In this document: in pieces, positions 24,436 to 32,917 of the stretch
Layout: the number at the start of each line of letters is the position of its first letter
How positions within the stretch are numbered: the first letter of the stretch is position 1
From: Spirochaetales bacterium
Lineage (GTDB): Bacteria > Spirochaetota > Spirochaetia > Sphaerochaetales > Sphaerochaetaceae
DNA length: 34,989 nt
Assembly: GCA_022784805.1 (NCBI GenBank)
Contig: JALFYG010000216.1
Coordinates: forward strand, 1 to 34,989
Direction of reading: 5' to 3'
Notes under the pieces: model-generated
What the model saw: the letters and a program-made list of their open reading frames with translations, nothing else
Told to the model about the DNA's origin: nothing
Databases searched by the model: none
Program-made: the position numbers and the translations under genes

Positions 24436-24535
24436 TTGCATGTAAAACTGACTGTTGATATTTGCAGTCTTTTGATGCATCTGCTGAATTAAAATTGATT
24501 TCCTCATCAATGAGTTAAACCTAATCATCTCATTG
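24436..24535 (+). pseudogene. Decayed 5' fragment of a second RloA-type ATPase gene
   Basis: The sequence from the TTGCATG near 24434 follows the start of the ATPase gene at 21598. Over 24467-24510 versus 21634-21677, 38 of 44 bases are identical by direct comparison. Similarity continues with small gaps to GAGTTAAACC. Read in the ATPase frame it gives SFDASAELKLISSS and then stops. It is therefore a relic of a paralogous ATPase, or of a recombination event at this locus. Confidence 0.8.
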
Positions 24536-24559
24536 ATTACATTTTGGGTATGAAGATAT

Positions 24560-24587
24560 AAAAATGACGGCATATTTCAGCCGTCAT
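24560..24587 (-). terminator. Terminator of the minus-strand FKBP-like lipoprotein gene
   Basis: On the minus strand ATGACGGC pairs perfectly with GCCGTCAT around an 8-base loop and is followed by TTTTTAT. Confidence 0.88.
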
Positions 24588-24605
24588 AAGTCAGTGTGTT
24601 TATGT

Positions 24606-25919
24606 TTAAAGAATATCGTGTAGAGCAATATCGTAGACGATAATAGAGTTAGGCTCTATGCCATCGATGTTTCTGTCCTCATATAGCATCTCTGGTGGAA
24701 TCCAGGCTCTACCTGCTTGTCCAACACGAAGAGCAACGATAGATGATTGCAGTGCAGTATCTATTTCCATTAGTCTCAGTTCTGCGTAGTAATCAGCATC
24801 AATGATCTCAAGGTCTTCTGTGTCATAGTCCATTACATACATATTGTAATCGACTAAGACAGTATCATACTGAGTAGGGTGATCTCCCAGTGTTTCGTCT
24901 TCATCAAGTATTTCTATCTGGATACCATTGTCGAGGACAGTAATCTCATCTCTTAATGCATTCTTATCTAAGAAGACCTTTGCCCTGTCTGAATTGGTTT
25001 CTCCCTTCTCTTCGATCTCTTTTAAGTATTGCTCGTTAAGGTATGTGATATAAGCATTAATGGCTTTCTCTTCCTCTGTCTTATCGAAGAGACGCTCTGA
25101 GTTTAAGAGGGAGTCCAAGGCACCAAGGATAAATGGCTCTGCCATTATATCTACTTCGCCATCAATAAGCTCTCTTGTGATGGAGAATGTATAAGCGTAG
25201 CTGAATGATTCTTCCAAGTTAGAAGGCTTCTCAAGAGACAAGAGCTCTGTGATGTTCTCTGGCCTCTCTCCTGGAAGGAATGTCTTTCCTTCGTAATAAT
25301 ACTCAAGAACAAACTTATCTATTGTGGTCTGGATCTCACGGGTAGCGATCAGCTCTGGTACAGCACCCTTTGATGCGTCGATTACTGCTCTTGCAAAGTA
25401 TTTGGCATTAAGAGAGATGTTCTCACTCTTAATGTCATCCATGGTCTTTAAACCATAGGCATAATTGAATGCAGAGATTATGTCTGAAGTATCAACAGGG
25501 GAGAACTCGACGACCTGAGGAGTAGTTTCCTCTTTTACTTCTTCGATTACTTCTATTTCTTCCTTTGTTTCATCTGGTTCAACTGTCTTTTCTTCTTCTT
25601 TGACTTCTGGTGCTACAGTCTCTTCAAGAGGAGAAGGAGTCTCTGGTGTCTCTTCTGGCTTAGAGACTTCTGGAGTCTCTTCCTTGATCTCTTCAATAAT
25701 CACTTCTTTCTCAATGACAGTTGGTTCTGGCTCTTCCGTAATTACTTTTTCTGTTGATGAATCAAAAGGAATGACAACTTCTACGCCCAAGCCTGGTGTA
25801 GTGCCAATAAGAGTTATCTCACCCCCGATTTCAGCTCTTGGAGCTTCTTTTCCTGTGGCACAGGAAAAGAGAAGGAGAGTAAGCGTAATGGATAATAGTA
25901 TTAACAGAGATTTCTTCAT
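24606..25919 (-). CDS. FKBP-like lipoprotein, probably without isomerase activity
   Basis: A 437-residue lipoprotein: signal MKKSLLILLSITLTLLLFSC with Cys20 lipidated. Residues of about 60-145 are a Pro/Glu-rich linker. Two FkpA-N-like helical units follow (FNYAYG and SFSYAYTFS), then a C-terminal domain aligning with FKBP (VDYNMYV, RVGQAGRAWIPPEMLYED, IEPNSIIVYDIAL). The paralogue at 26614 keeps the GYGESG loop that this protein lacks, so isomerase activity is doubtful and chaperone or structural use is more likely. The start follows CGGAGGG. It has its own terminator. Confidence 0.78.
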   Translation of the reverse strand: MKKSLLILLSITLTLLLFSCATGKEAPRAEIGGEITLIGTTPGLGVEVVIPFDSSTEKVITEEPEPTVIEKEVIIEEIKEETPEVSKPEETPETPSPLEETVAPEVKEEEKTVEPDETKEEIEVIEEVKEETTPQVVEFSPVDTSDIISAFNYAYGLKTMDDIKSENISLNAKYFARAVIDASKGAVPELIATREIQTTIDKFVLEYYYEGKTFLPGERPENITELLSLEKPSNLEESFSYAYTFSITRELIDGEVDIMAEPFILGALDSLLNSERLFDKTEEEKAINAYITYLNEQYLKEIEEKGETNSDRAKVFLDKNALRDEITVLDNGIQIEILDEDETLGDHPTQYDTVLVDYNMYVMDYDTEDLEIIDADYYAELRLMEIDTALQSSIVALRVGQAGRAWIPPEMLYEDRNIDGIEPNSIIVYDIALHDIL

Positions 25920-26011
25920 CGTATCCCTCCGATATAATAAACAAATTTCCTAATACAAAGGTAACAACTGGAAGTGTGAATTAAGTGAAGATGTAAGATA
26001 GATTAAGAAAA

Positions 26012-26039
26012 GAAAAGGGGATAGGTTTCAGCCTATCCC
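26012..26039 (-). terminator. Terminator of mscL
   Basis: On the minus strand GGGATAGG pairs with CCTATCCC around a 6-base loop and is followed by CCTTTTCTTTTC. Confidence 0.85.
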
Positions 26040-26048
26040 GCATAATCC

Positions 26049-26513
26049 TCATTTGTTCTGGAGAGCGTCTCTGATTTCTCTCAAGAGAGCGATGTCTTCA
26101 GGAACTGGAACTGGCTTCTTAGCCTCTTCCTCAGCCTTGGCTTTTGCTTCAGCTTCAGCCTTAGCCTTAGCTTCTGCTTCTTTCTTTTCTTTGAATCTAT
26201 TTGTTGAACGAATGATTACAAAGAGAACGAAAGCTGTGATAAGGAACTGAATGATGTTCTGAATGAGAGCGCCATACCTGATAGCAACTTCACTTGCTGT
26301 ATCAGTAGCAGGCTTGAGAATGATTCTAAGCTCTTGAAAGTCGATAGATCCGATCAAGAGACCAATAATAGGATTAAAGATGTCTTTTACAACGGACTGT
26401 ACGATAGATGTGAAAGCAGCGCCTACAATCATACCTACAGCCATATCCAAGACATTACCACGCATGATGAATTTCTTGAATTCAGCCATGAAACCAGTTT
26501 TCTTTTCTGCCAT
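26049..26513 (-). CDS. mscL: Large-conductance mechanosensitive channel
   Basis: A 154-residue protein with the MscL core: EFKKFIMRGNVLDMAVGMIVGAAF (amphipathic N-terminal helix into TM1), DIFNPIIGLLIG, then TM2 (QFLITAFVLFVII). The C-terminal tail is longer and richer in Ala/Lys/Glu repeats than usual before the final conserved bundle helix (PEDIALLREIRDALQ). It opens on hypo-osmotic shock to release solutes. A single-gene unit between two terminators, on the strand opposite to most of the window. Confidence 0.95.
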   Translation of the reverse strand: MAEKKTGFMAEFKKFIMRGNVLDMAVGMIVGAAFTSIVQSVVKDIFNPIIGLLIGSIDFQELRIILKPATDTASEVAIRYGALIQNIIQFLITAFVLFVIIRSTNRFKEKKEAEAKAKAEAEAKAKAEEEAKKPVPVPEDIALLREIRDALQNK

Positions 26514-26564
26514 TTTCTAAACTTCCTTTATTGCATAGGAGTATAGCAGAAAAGAGGGGGAGAT

Positions 26565-26599
26565 AAATAGAATTGGGGGACATTTTGTCCCCCAAAAGA
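26565..26599 (-). terminator. Terminator of the minus-strand FKBP gene
   Basis: A perfect stem TTGGGGGAC (26573-26581) with GTCCCCCAA (26587-26595). On the minus strand it is followed by TTCTATTTATC, a modest T tract. Confidence 0.8.
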
Positions 26600-26613
26600 A
26601 AGAGTTTTCTCTT

Positions 26614-27660
26614 TTATTCTGCAATAGACTTAAGATTGATGCGGAAGATAAGAAGAGCGTTAGGCTCAATTGTTGATGATCCACTCTCACCATAACCATA
26701 GTTAGGATGGATATAAACATAAGCTTCCTGTCCAACCTTCATGTTTGTTACTGCTTCGACAAAGCCTGGAATAAGTGACTGGAGGTTGAATGTTACATCT
26801 GTTCCTGTATCATACTGGTTTCCATCCAAGAGGAAGAGGTCATAGTCTACGACGACAGAATCTGTTGAAGTAGGAGTAGCGCCAAGCTCTTCAGCTTCGC
26901 TTACGATAAGCATCTGGTTTCCTGAAGGAAGAATGATGATTCCTTCTGTAGCCTTATTCTCTTCGAGGAAAGCTTCAGCTGCTGTAAGGTTAGAAGCTGC
27001 AAGTTCTTTGACATACTCTTCATAGAGTTTATCAAGATACTCTGCGTATGTATTGATGGCTGCTGTCATCTCATCTTCTGTCATAATCTGATTTGGGTTT
27101 TCCCAGAGAGCGTCTGCTGCGCCTTCCATGAACTCAGGTTCTGTGATGTCGAGGCCATTGTAGTAATAGAGCTGGATGGCATACATGACACCATAGGAGT
27201 ATGAGAACTTATCGAGGAGGGACTCTGGAGCTGCAAGAGCAAGGATTTCATCCTTGGTGAACATATCTCCTGGCTCATCTTTGAGCCCTGCTGCATAGTA
27301 GTTTGTAGCATAATCATCAACGATTGTTGACATCTCTGTTGTATCGATAAGAGGAGTTTCTGATCCTTCAAGGACATCTGCAATACCTCTGAGCCAATAT
27401 GCACCATTAAGGCTGATTCCCTGAGAAATAAGATCCTTTGTGATTACATAGCCATATGCATAGCTGAAAGAAGAATACATATCTTCTTTATTGACTTCTC
27501 CATAGTGGATTCTGTCTTCCTTGATTTCTTCAACGATTTCTGCGACCAACTCTTGGTTGTTCTCTTGTTCGATGATCTCTTTTGCACCTGTTGCAAAAAG
27601 AGAAGATACTGTGAACATGACGAGCATAAGAAGAACTGCTGTAGTTTTGACTGTCTTCAT
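26614..27660 (-). CDS. FKBP-type peptidyl-prolyl isomerase, exported
   Basis: A 348-residue exported protein (signal MKTVKTTAVLLMLVMFTVSSLFA). Two FkpA-N-like helical units (SFSYAYGYVITKDL near residue 64 and KFSYSYGVMYA near 160) lead to an FKBP domain with VDYDLFLLDG, SLIPGFVEAVTNMKVGQEA, HPNYGYGESG and IEPNALLIFRINL. This is the Mip/FkpA layout but with a duplicated N-terminal region. It catalyses proline isomerisation and aids folding of exported proteins, a fitting need beside so many barrels and lipoproteins. AAAGGAGAG precedes the start. Confidence 0.86.
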   Translation of the reverse strand: MKTVKTTAVLLMLVMFTVSSLFATGAKEIIEQENNQELVAEIVEEIKEDRIHYGEVNKEDMYSSFSYAYGYVITKDLISQGISLNGAYWLRGIADVLEGSETPLIDTTEMSTIVDDYATNYYAAGLKDEPGDMFTKDEILALAAPESLLDKFSYSYGVMYAIQLYYYNGLDITEPEFMEGAADALWENPNQIMTEDEMTAAINTYAEYLDKLYEEYVKELAASNLTAAEAFLEENKATEGIIILPSGNQMLIVSEAEELGATPTSTDSVVVDYDLFLLDGNQYDTGTDVTFNLQSLIPGFVEAVTNMKVGQEAYVYIHPNYGYGESGSSTIEPNALLIFRINLKSIAE

Positions 27661-27791
27661 TAATATCTCTCCTTTGTTTGTTATCGTGAAATAATGTAAT
27701 CCTTCTTCTATTTTGGGGCAATAAAAGTTTCATACATTGGGTGAAGAATGAGTGTATTTTAGGTTGTTGCTCTATGTGGTACTATAAAGCC

Positions 27792-28472
27792 ATGAAAGGT
27801 ATTGTTGCAGGAACAGGTGTCGATAAAATCGAAGAAATCAGAAAAGAATCCCATGTTATCCAAACAAAATATGGAGAAGTAGAGTATTACATCTATAACG
27901 ATATAGTCATTATTCCTCGACACGGGAGAAATCACTCTCTTCCTCCCCATAGGATAAACTATATGGCAAATATTGAGGCATTAAGCTTACTTGGAGTAGA
28001 TAGTGTCGTCGGAATATATTGCGTTGGCTCCATTACAGATAAAGTTGGAATGGGGGAGTATGGAATACTCTCTGACTATATGGACTTCTCAGGAAGAAAC
28101 ATCACTTTCTTTGATGAGAGCGTGAAGCATACTTCAGTTTCTAATCCTTTTGACGAGAATCTCTCTAAGAAACTGAAAAAAGCTCTGTCTGTTGCAAAAG
28201 AGGATGTCATATATGTCACCACTAATGGCCCAAGATTTGAAACCAGAGCAGAAGTCAATGCTTATAGAATACTAGGGGGAGATGTTGTAGGCATGACTGG
28301 AGGAAGCGAGATGACTCTGATGCTGGAAAAAGGTATTAAGATGGCAGCTCTCTGTTACTCAATCAACTGGTGTACAGGAGTGAAGAAAGATTTCTCTTTC
28401 TCTGAAGAGGAAGACACTGAGGCTATGTCCAATAGAACACTAGAAGCAGCTTTGGAGGCTCTAAGTGAGTGA
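27792..28472 (+). CDS. Purine nucleoside / S-methyl-5'-thioadenosine phosphorylase family
   Basis: A 226-residue phosphorylase that cleaves a purine nucleoside or methylthioadenosine with phosphate. The family signatures are GTGVDKI at the N-terminus, PRHGRNHSLPPHRINYMANI (phosphate and ribose site), TNGPRFETRAEV and GGDVVGMTGGSEMTL. The last has Gly-Ser where MTAPs usually have Pro-Glu, so substrate choice between MTA and 6-oxopurines is open. The ATG at 27792 fits the family N-terminus; GTG 27741 would add 17 unrelated residues. A good ribosome site is missing. It overlaps the next small gene by 8 bases. Confidence 0.85.
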   Translation: MKGIVAGTGVDKIEEIRKESHVIQTKYGEVEYYIYNDIVIIPRHGRNHSLPPHRINYMANIEALSLLGVDSVVGIYCVGSITDKVGMGEYGILSDYMDFSGRNITFFDESVKHTSVSNPFDENLSKKLKKALSVAKEDVIYVTTNGPRFETRAEVNAYRILGGDVVGMTGGSEMTLMLEKGIKMAALCYSINWCTGVKKDFSFSEEEDTEAMSNRTLEAALEALSE

Positions 28473-28668
28473 TACCGAATTAGAGAAATATAGAAAGATG
28501 CACTCTGATATTAAGCGCCTATATAAAGAGTGCGAAAAAGAGATGGAATCTTTAAAAGTCCAGAATAAGACAAAGACAATTTCATTTAGAGAAGCTATGG
28601 GAAAGAAAGGATTCTATGCAAAGATACTCTCTATGTATAGTAAATATGGAATAGAAGACATTGAGTGA
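28465..28668 (+). CDS. Hypothetical small charged protein
   Basis: A 67-residue helical, highly charged protein (Lys/Glu rich) starting at a GTG that overlaps the phosphorylase stop; an ATG at 28498 is an alternative. The tail KKGFYAKILSMYSKYGIED is suggestive of a DNA- or RNA-binding helix pair but no family was recognised. The overlap argues that it is translated with the phosphorylase. Confidence 0.5.
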   Translation: MSDTELEKYRKMHSDIKRLYKECEKEMESLKVQNKTKTISFREAMGKKGFYAKILSMYSKYGIEDIE

Positions 28669-28685
28669 TTATGTATAAACCATAG

Positions 28686-28922
28686 TTGTCCTGGTATCTC
28701 AATAAGGTCCAGTCCACTAAGGACAGAAGAGAGTATTACTTGGAGCCTACTCAGAAATATATAGATGAATTCAATATCAGCTATTCTTATCTAAATACTG
28801 TCGTTGACCGAGTACTTAAGCGCTTTCCCAAGGAAGATGTAGATAAACTTAAAAAGATGCTGAAGATTATTAATGAAGAATTGATGCCTGAATACTCTGT
28901 TCCTCATGGAGAGAATATCTGA
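28686..28922 (+). pseudogene. C-terminal remnant of a MarR-family regulator
   Basis: The open frame of 78 codons has no ribosome site and no helix-turn-helix, but begins directly with the wing and following helices of a MarR protein: YLNKVQSTKDRREYYLEPT, then YLNTVVDRV and INEELMPE. In intact MarR proteins the wing motif is preceded by about 70 further residues. The missing N-terminal half suggests a deletion, so this is read as a relic. A real short protein cannot be excluded. Confidence 0.6.
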
Positions 28923-29044
28923 AATAGCCTTATATCTAAAAAATACTTGTAAGTATTAAGTTGATGTAGGTTGGCGAAAAATAAGTATGAGCCATTATTG
29001 ATTTCTTGCTTTTTTACCATCAAAAATGATGCCATCATATTTGA

Positions 29045-29073
29045 TTGTAAAATCATTAATAATATTTTATAAT
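29045..29073 (+). promoter_or_regulatory. Promoter giving a leaderless transcript
   Basis: TTGTAA (29045-29050) and TATAAT (29068-29073) are 17 bases apart. The ATG at 29080 lies six bases after the -10 box, at about the expected +1, and no ribosome site fits in between. Confidence 0.65.
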
Positions 29074-29079
29074 ACCTAT

Positions 29080-30477
29080 ATGAAGAAAGACGCTATATTT
29101 ATTGGAAGAGAGAAAGAAGTAAGACTATTAGAGAATTCCATTGCTGATCATGCAAAAGGCATATGTATTTATGGTCCGAGACGTGTGGGAAAGACGGCTT
29201 TGATCAATCATGTTCTTTCGTCTCTTGATCCCTCTTCTGTAATTTACTATGAGTGTGTCAAAGGAACATATACATATAATTTAGAACTTCTAGCAGGAGA
29301 AGTAGCAAGGGTTCTCAATCTTTCATATGTACGGAATATACGAGATATCTTTGAAATAATTGAAGCGATAAAGCGAGAGTGTAGAGATAAACATATTGTC
29401 CTTGTAATCGATGAATATCCTTATATGAGAGAAGAGCTTCCAGATGGAGTCCTTGACTCATACATGCAACGAATTATTGATATGACGAAGGGGGAAATTA
29501 CATTAGTACTATCCGGATCTTATATTACAGTCATGAAAGAAATGCTGGAATATGGAAATCCATTATTCGGCAGATTTGACAGATTAATTGAACTGAAGCC
29601 TTTTTCATACCTGGAGGCGGCAAGGTTTTATCCAGGGATATCAGTAAGAGACAAGATTGCTTTCTATTCTGTTTTTGGTGGGTATCCTTTTGTTCTGAAA
29701 ATGCTTGATGAAGATAAGTCTCTCTTTGACAACATAGTTGATAATCTTTTGGATGAAGGTAGTTATGTCAGAAATAATGTAGAGAACGTACTCTTTATGG
29801 AAGCGGGGCGTAGCGGGATCCCATCAGAGCTGTTATATCGCATCGGAAACGGAAGAATGCGATATAGTGAGATAGAAAACTTGATGAGTGAAGATGTATC
29901 AGGAACTCTTGATAGGAGTCTCAAAAGACTAATGAGTATGGGAATTATTGAAAAGCTTAGTCCCATAAACCGAAAGAACGACAGGAAGAAAACATTCTAT
30001 GAGATTAAGGACAATCTGTTGAGATTTTACTTTACGTATATAGAGCCATATAAAGCCATGATATTACGCACAAAGCCTTCTGAGTTTTATAAAACTATGA
30101 TAGAGCCTTCATTAGATACTTTTGTTTCAAAGCGTTTTGAAGGAATAGTCAAGGAATACTTCTATCTTACTGTCGGTACTTCTGCCCAAGATATAGGTAC
30201 ATACTGGTATGATGACCCCAAAAAACACAAGAATGGGGAATTTGATTGTGTTCTAAAGTTAAATGATGGAAGCTACAAAGTATTTGAAGCAAAGTATCTG
30301 AAGAAACCGATGGACAAAAGTTTGTATGAAGAAGAAAGAAAAAAGATGAAAGAAATCCCTCAATTGGACATCTCCTCTTATGGCTTTGTTTCTTCTTCAG
30401 CCTTTTCTTTTGATACCCAGTCTTATCCTGATACTTTCATAGACGGAGAAGCGTTGTACTCGTTGGAGAATCTATAA
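29080..30477 (+). CDS. ATPase_2/DUF234 family ATPase with nuclease-like C-terminus
   Basis: A 465-residue STAND-like ATPase: FIGREKEVRLL, Walker A YGPRRVGKTA (31-40), Walker B HIVLVIDEYPYM (Asp111, Glu112) and GSYITVMKEML. Residues of about 300-340 form the DUF234 linker with a winged-helix region before it. The C-terminal part has GEFD389CVLKLNDGSYKVFEAKY with Glu403 and Lys405, the D...ExK arrangement of PD-(D/E)XK nucleases. These proteins are widespread in archaea and spirochaetes with unknown function; roles as toxin, defence or genome maintenance are suggested only by fold. The ATG at 29080 is preferred over 29026 because it fits the family start and promoter. Confidence 0.82.
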   Translation: MKKDAIFIGREKEVRLLENSIADHAKGICIYGPRRVGKTALINHVLSSLDPSSVIYYECVKGTYTYNLELLAGEVARVLNLSYVRNIRDIFEIIEAIKRECRDKHIVLVIDEYPYMREELPDGVLDSYMQRIIDMTKGEITLVLSGSYITVMKEMLEYGNPLFGRFDRLIELKPFSYLEAARFYPGISVRDKIAFYSVFGGYPFVLKMLDEDKSLFDNIVDNLLDEGSYVRNNVENVLFMEAGRSGIPSELLYRIGNGRMRYSEIENLMSEDVSGTLDRSLKRLMSMGIIEKLSPINRKNDRKKTFYEIKDNLLRFYFTYIEPYKAMILRTKPSEFYKTMIEPSLDTFVSKRFEGIVKEYFYLTVGTSAQDIGTYWYDDPKKHKNGEFDCVLKLNDGSYKVFEAKYLKKPMDKSLYEEERKKMKEIPQLDISSYGFVSSSAFSFDTQSYPDTFIDGEALYSLENL

Positions 30478-30580
30478 AGACTACGATGTGTTTTACCTTT
30501 TGTGTCTCTTTAATTAAGGAATAATCAAACGATCTTGAAGCTATATTATTTCTTTGTGAACGAAATAGATAATAATCTAT

Positions 30581-30600
30581 CTGTTGCATTCTGTTGCATT
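30581..30600. repeat. 10-bp tandem direct repeat
   Basis: CTGTTGCATT occurs twice in a row, ahead of a T run. It lies 59 bases before the next start codon; it may be part of that gene's promoter. TAACAT near 30617-30622 is a weak -10 candidate. Confidence 0.5.
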
Positions 30601-30658
30601 TTTTACTTTCGCCTTTTAACATACAGTGTTATAACCATAAGTAAATGTGGAGGGAAAA

Positions 30659-31366
30659 ATGAAAAAGACACTTGAAAACCAATCTAATCTAAAAAAAGGC
30701 GGCGGTATTCTTACAGAGCCAGAGAATCATGGTGGCTTATATATTGTCATGGATTTTGATGAGATGGATCTTAAATATCTTTATGAATCAGATAACCATC
30801 TTCAGCCAATATCTCACTTCAAATATCATGTCTTTACTGAAGAAGAGAAAGACTATGACTTAATGGAGAAACTTGAAAAGTATATCAAGGGATATCAGGA
30901 ACTGTTGAATAAGCGTGGATACGCTGACAGCGTCTCTTATTATTACTCAGAGGACATTGAGGACAAGATGTTCCATATGACACCACTGGACGACCTGACA
31001 ATGGCATCATTCCCTGATATGTGTTACTTCATCCTCAGACATGAGGAGATGGACAAGAATGATACCTTTGTCCACATTATCTGGCATAAGAATGGTGACT
31101 ATCATGTGGTTGTAAAGGCCATGGATGAAGTTGAGATTCCAAATATCGAGGCCAAGGTCATTGAGATGCCGGAGAACCTATCAATGCATCTCAGCGATAA
31201 CGGTGACTTCCAGCTTGATGTTCCTCATGACGGAGGAGAGTGGATGGGCTTCTTTGATAACCTCTCCTCTTTTGCCAAAGAGACAGAGAAAATCCCTGGT
31301 GTAATCATTGTTTCAAGAGCCAATGGCAAGAATAGATATTTTAAGCCTAGAAAGTCATTTTCTTAA
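30659..31366 (+). CDS. Hypothetical acidic cytosolic protein
   Basis: A 235-residue acidic protein without membrane segments or signal peptide. It has alternating strands and helices (GGLYIVMDFDEMDLKYL, MCYFILRHEEMDK, FVHIIWHKNGDYHVVV). No family was recognised. GTGGAGGG precedes the ATG by five bases. The even codon use and good ribosome site make it a convincing gene. Confidence 0.7.
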   Translation: MKKTLENQSNLKKGGGILTEPENHGGLYIVMDFDEMDLKYLYESDNHLQPISHFKYHVFTEEEKDYDLMEKLEKYIKGYQELLNKRGYADSVSYYYSEDIEDKMFHMTPLDDLTMASFPDMCYFILRHEEMDKNDTFVHIIWHKNGDYHVVVKAMDEVEIPNIEAKVIEMPENLSMHLSDNGDFQLDVPHDGGEWMGFFDNLSSFAKETEKIPGVIIVSRANGKNRYFKPRKSFS

Positions 31367-31380
31367 TGGAAACAATACTA

Positions 31381-31410
31381 TTGACCGAAAGGCACAGATT
31401 CAACTATTCT
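31381..31410 (+). promoter_or_regulatory. Promoter of the zinc-ribbon gene
   Basis: TTGACC (31381-31386) and TATTCT (31405-31410) with an 18-base spacer, 33 bases before the start at 31443. Confidence 0.6.
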
Positions 31411-31442
31411 AACATAGTTAATTAACAAACAAGGAGAATGAC

Positions 31443-31607
31443 ATGTCCAAAGCACATAGAGGAAGTGGCATCAGAGATCAGTTCAACAACGGAAGAGCAG
31501 AATGCCCTATCTGTAAGAGAACTGCTGTCAAGTGCCTTTATGAAAAGGAAGTTGACGGAGCTAAGGTCAAGATCTGCAAAGAGTGCAACGCCAAGCTCTC
31601 AAAGTAA
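31443..31607 (+). CDS. 54-residue zinc-ribbon protein
   Basis: A small basic protein starting MSKAHRGSGIRDQFNNGRAE with two CxxC knuckles, CPIC and CKEC, about 26 residues apart, a classic zinc ribbon. I associate such proteins with spirochaetes, from memory rather than a search. AAGGAGAATGAC gives a strong start. The pattern is that of a nucleic-acid or ribosome-associated factor, but the function is not known. Confidence 0.85.
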   Translation: MSKAHRGSGIRDQFNNGRAECPICKRTAVKCLYEKEVDGAKVKICKECNAKLSK

Positions 31608-31623
31608 CTTTTAAATAGGCTTT

Positions 31624-32049
31624 ATGTTCGGCAAGAAAAAAAAGACTATGCCGGAAGAGATGAGGATGCACTGCAGTGCACCCTCATTTTCTTTAAGGCT
31701 AGGTAAAATACTATCCATTTGGTCAAAAGATGAATTCAAGAGTGAGAAGGCTTCTCTCTCTGGAAAGATTGTTGCCCTTTACCCAGGAATTAACATACTC
31801 AATGATCCCTCTGGCTGGGCAAAACTCCTATGTGACGCTTACTTTGTAATTATTCTTTATAGCTATGATGACAAAGCTGTCTTAGATCTGAAGAAGGCTT
31901 TTGAGAAGGTTATATATTCTCCTATCACAAAACATCTCTCAGGTGTGGCCATAGCCAAGACAGAGGAAGAGGCCATCTCTCTTATCAGGACTATAAAGAC
32001 AGAAAGCGAAAGAGAAGTGGTCACCATTAACAATACCGAGGAAGAATAG
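31624..32049 (+). CDS. Hypothetical protein upstream of yicC
   Basis: A 141-residue mixed alpha/beta protein with basic N-terminus (MFGKKKKTMPEEMR) and an inner hydrophobic strand (LLCDAYFVIILYSYDD). No family was recognised. It lies one base before yicC and 16 bases after the zinc-ribbon gene, so it is probably in the same transcript. The ribosome site is poor. Confidence 0.65.
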   Translation: MFGKKKKTMPEEMRMHCSAPSFSLRLGKILSIWSKDEFKSEKASLSGKIVALYPGINILNDPSGWAKLLCDAYFVIILYSYDDKAVLDLKKAFEKVIYSPITKHLSGVAIAKTEEEAISLIRTIKTESEREVVTINNTEEE

Positions 32050-32050
32050 A

Positions 32051-32917
32051 ATGAAGAGCATGACAGGCTACGGCCACAGTATATATAAGTCCAGCGACTA
32101 TATCTTGGAAGTCGAGATCAAGAGCTATAACAATAGGTATCTTGATATTTCCCATAATATAAATCCTCTCTTGTCTTCTTATGAAACATATGTAGATGGA
32201 GAGATAAGAAAAGTCTCCAGTCGTGGTCACTTGGATGTTTCCATGAAGCTTAAGACTCTCTCCACACCAACCGAGCTTGTGTTGGATGAGAATCTATTAT
32301 CCCAATATAAAAACTCCATTGATCGCATTTCTTCTCTCACTGGAGCAGCGCTCCCAGACGCAGGCTTCTACACGACACTCGAAGGAGTAATATCAAACAC
32401 ACGAACTGTAGACCAAGACTTCTATAGAGAAGGAGTGGAGGAAGCAGTAAGAGAAGCCTTGAAGATGCTTGACGAGAGCAAGAGAAGGGAAGGCGAGGGT
32501 ACTAAGAAAGACTTGGAGAAGCTTGGAGAGAAGTTCAAGGCTTCTCTGGAAGTTATTCTTAGCAAGAAAGATGAGATGGAAGAATACTTCAAGAGAATAC
32601 TCTTGGAGAAATATGAAGAGCTCTTGGGAGAGAAGGGAAAGGATGACCCAAGATTCTTAAGTGAGGTTGCGGCACTCCTCGTGAAATATTCCATCAACGA
32701 AGAGTGCTCAAGGCTTAAGGTTCATCTTTCCCAGTATGACAAGCTTCTTGAAAGCAATGAAAGCGTAGGAAAGCAATTGGACTTCTTATGCCAGGAGATG
32801 AACAGGGAAATAAACACAACTGCAAGTAAGAGCCAGATGGTTGAGATAAACTTGGAAGTTGTAAAGATGAAAGATGCCCTTGAAGATATAAGGGAACAAG
32901 CGAGGAACATAGAATGA
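32051..32917 (+). CDS. YicC family protein (putative endoribonuclease)
   Basis: A 288-residue protein with the YicC N-terminal signature MKSMTGYGHS and NNRYLDISHNINP, and the C-terminal signature LDFLCQEMNREINTTASKSQ followed by VVKMKDALEDIREQARNIE. YicC-type proteins are linked to RNA turnover and stationary-phase survival. The length is normal (about 290). Its stop overlaps the start of the cytidylate kinase-like gene (ATGA), a strong sign of cotranslation. Confidence 0.92.
   Translation: MKSMTGYGHSIYKSSDYILEVEIKSYNNRYLDISHNINPLLSSYETYVDGEIRKVSSRGHLDVSMKLKTLSTPTELVLDENLLSQYKNSIDRISSLTGAALPDAGFYTTLEGVISNTRTVDQDFYREGVEEAVREALKMLDESKRREGEGTKKDLEKLGEKFKASLEVILSKKDEMEEYFKRILLEKYEELLGEKGKDDPRFLSEVAALLVKYSINEECSRLKVHLSQYDKLLESNESVGKQLDFLCQEMNREINTTASKSQMVEINLEVVKMKDALEDIREQARNIE

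Noticed and set aside
30581..30600. Tandem repeat as CRISPR-like
   Set aside because: Only two adjacent 10-base units without spacers and no cas genes.
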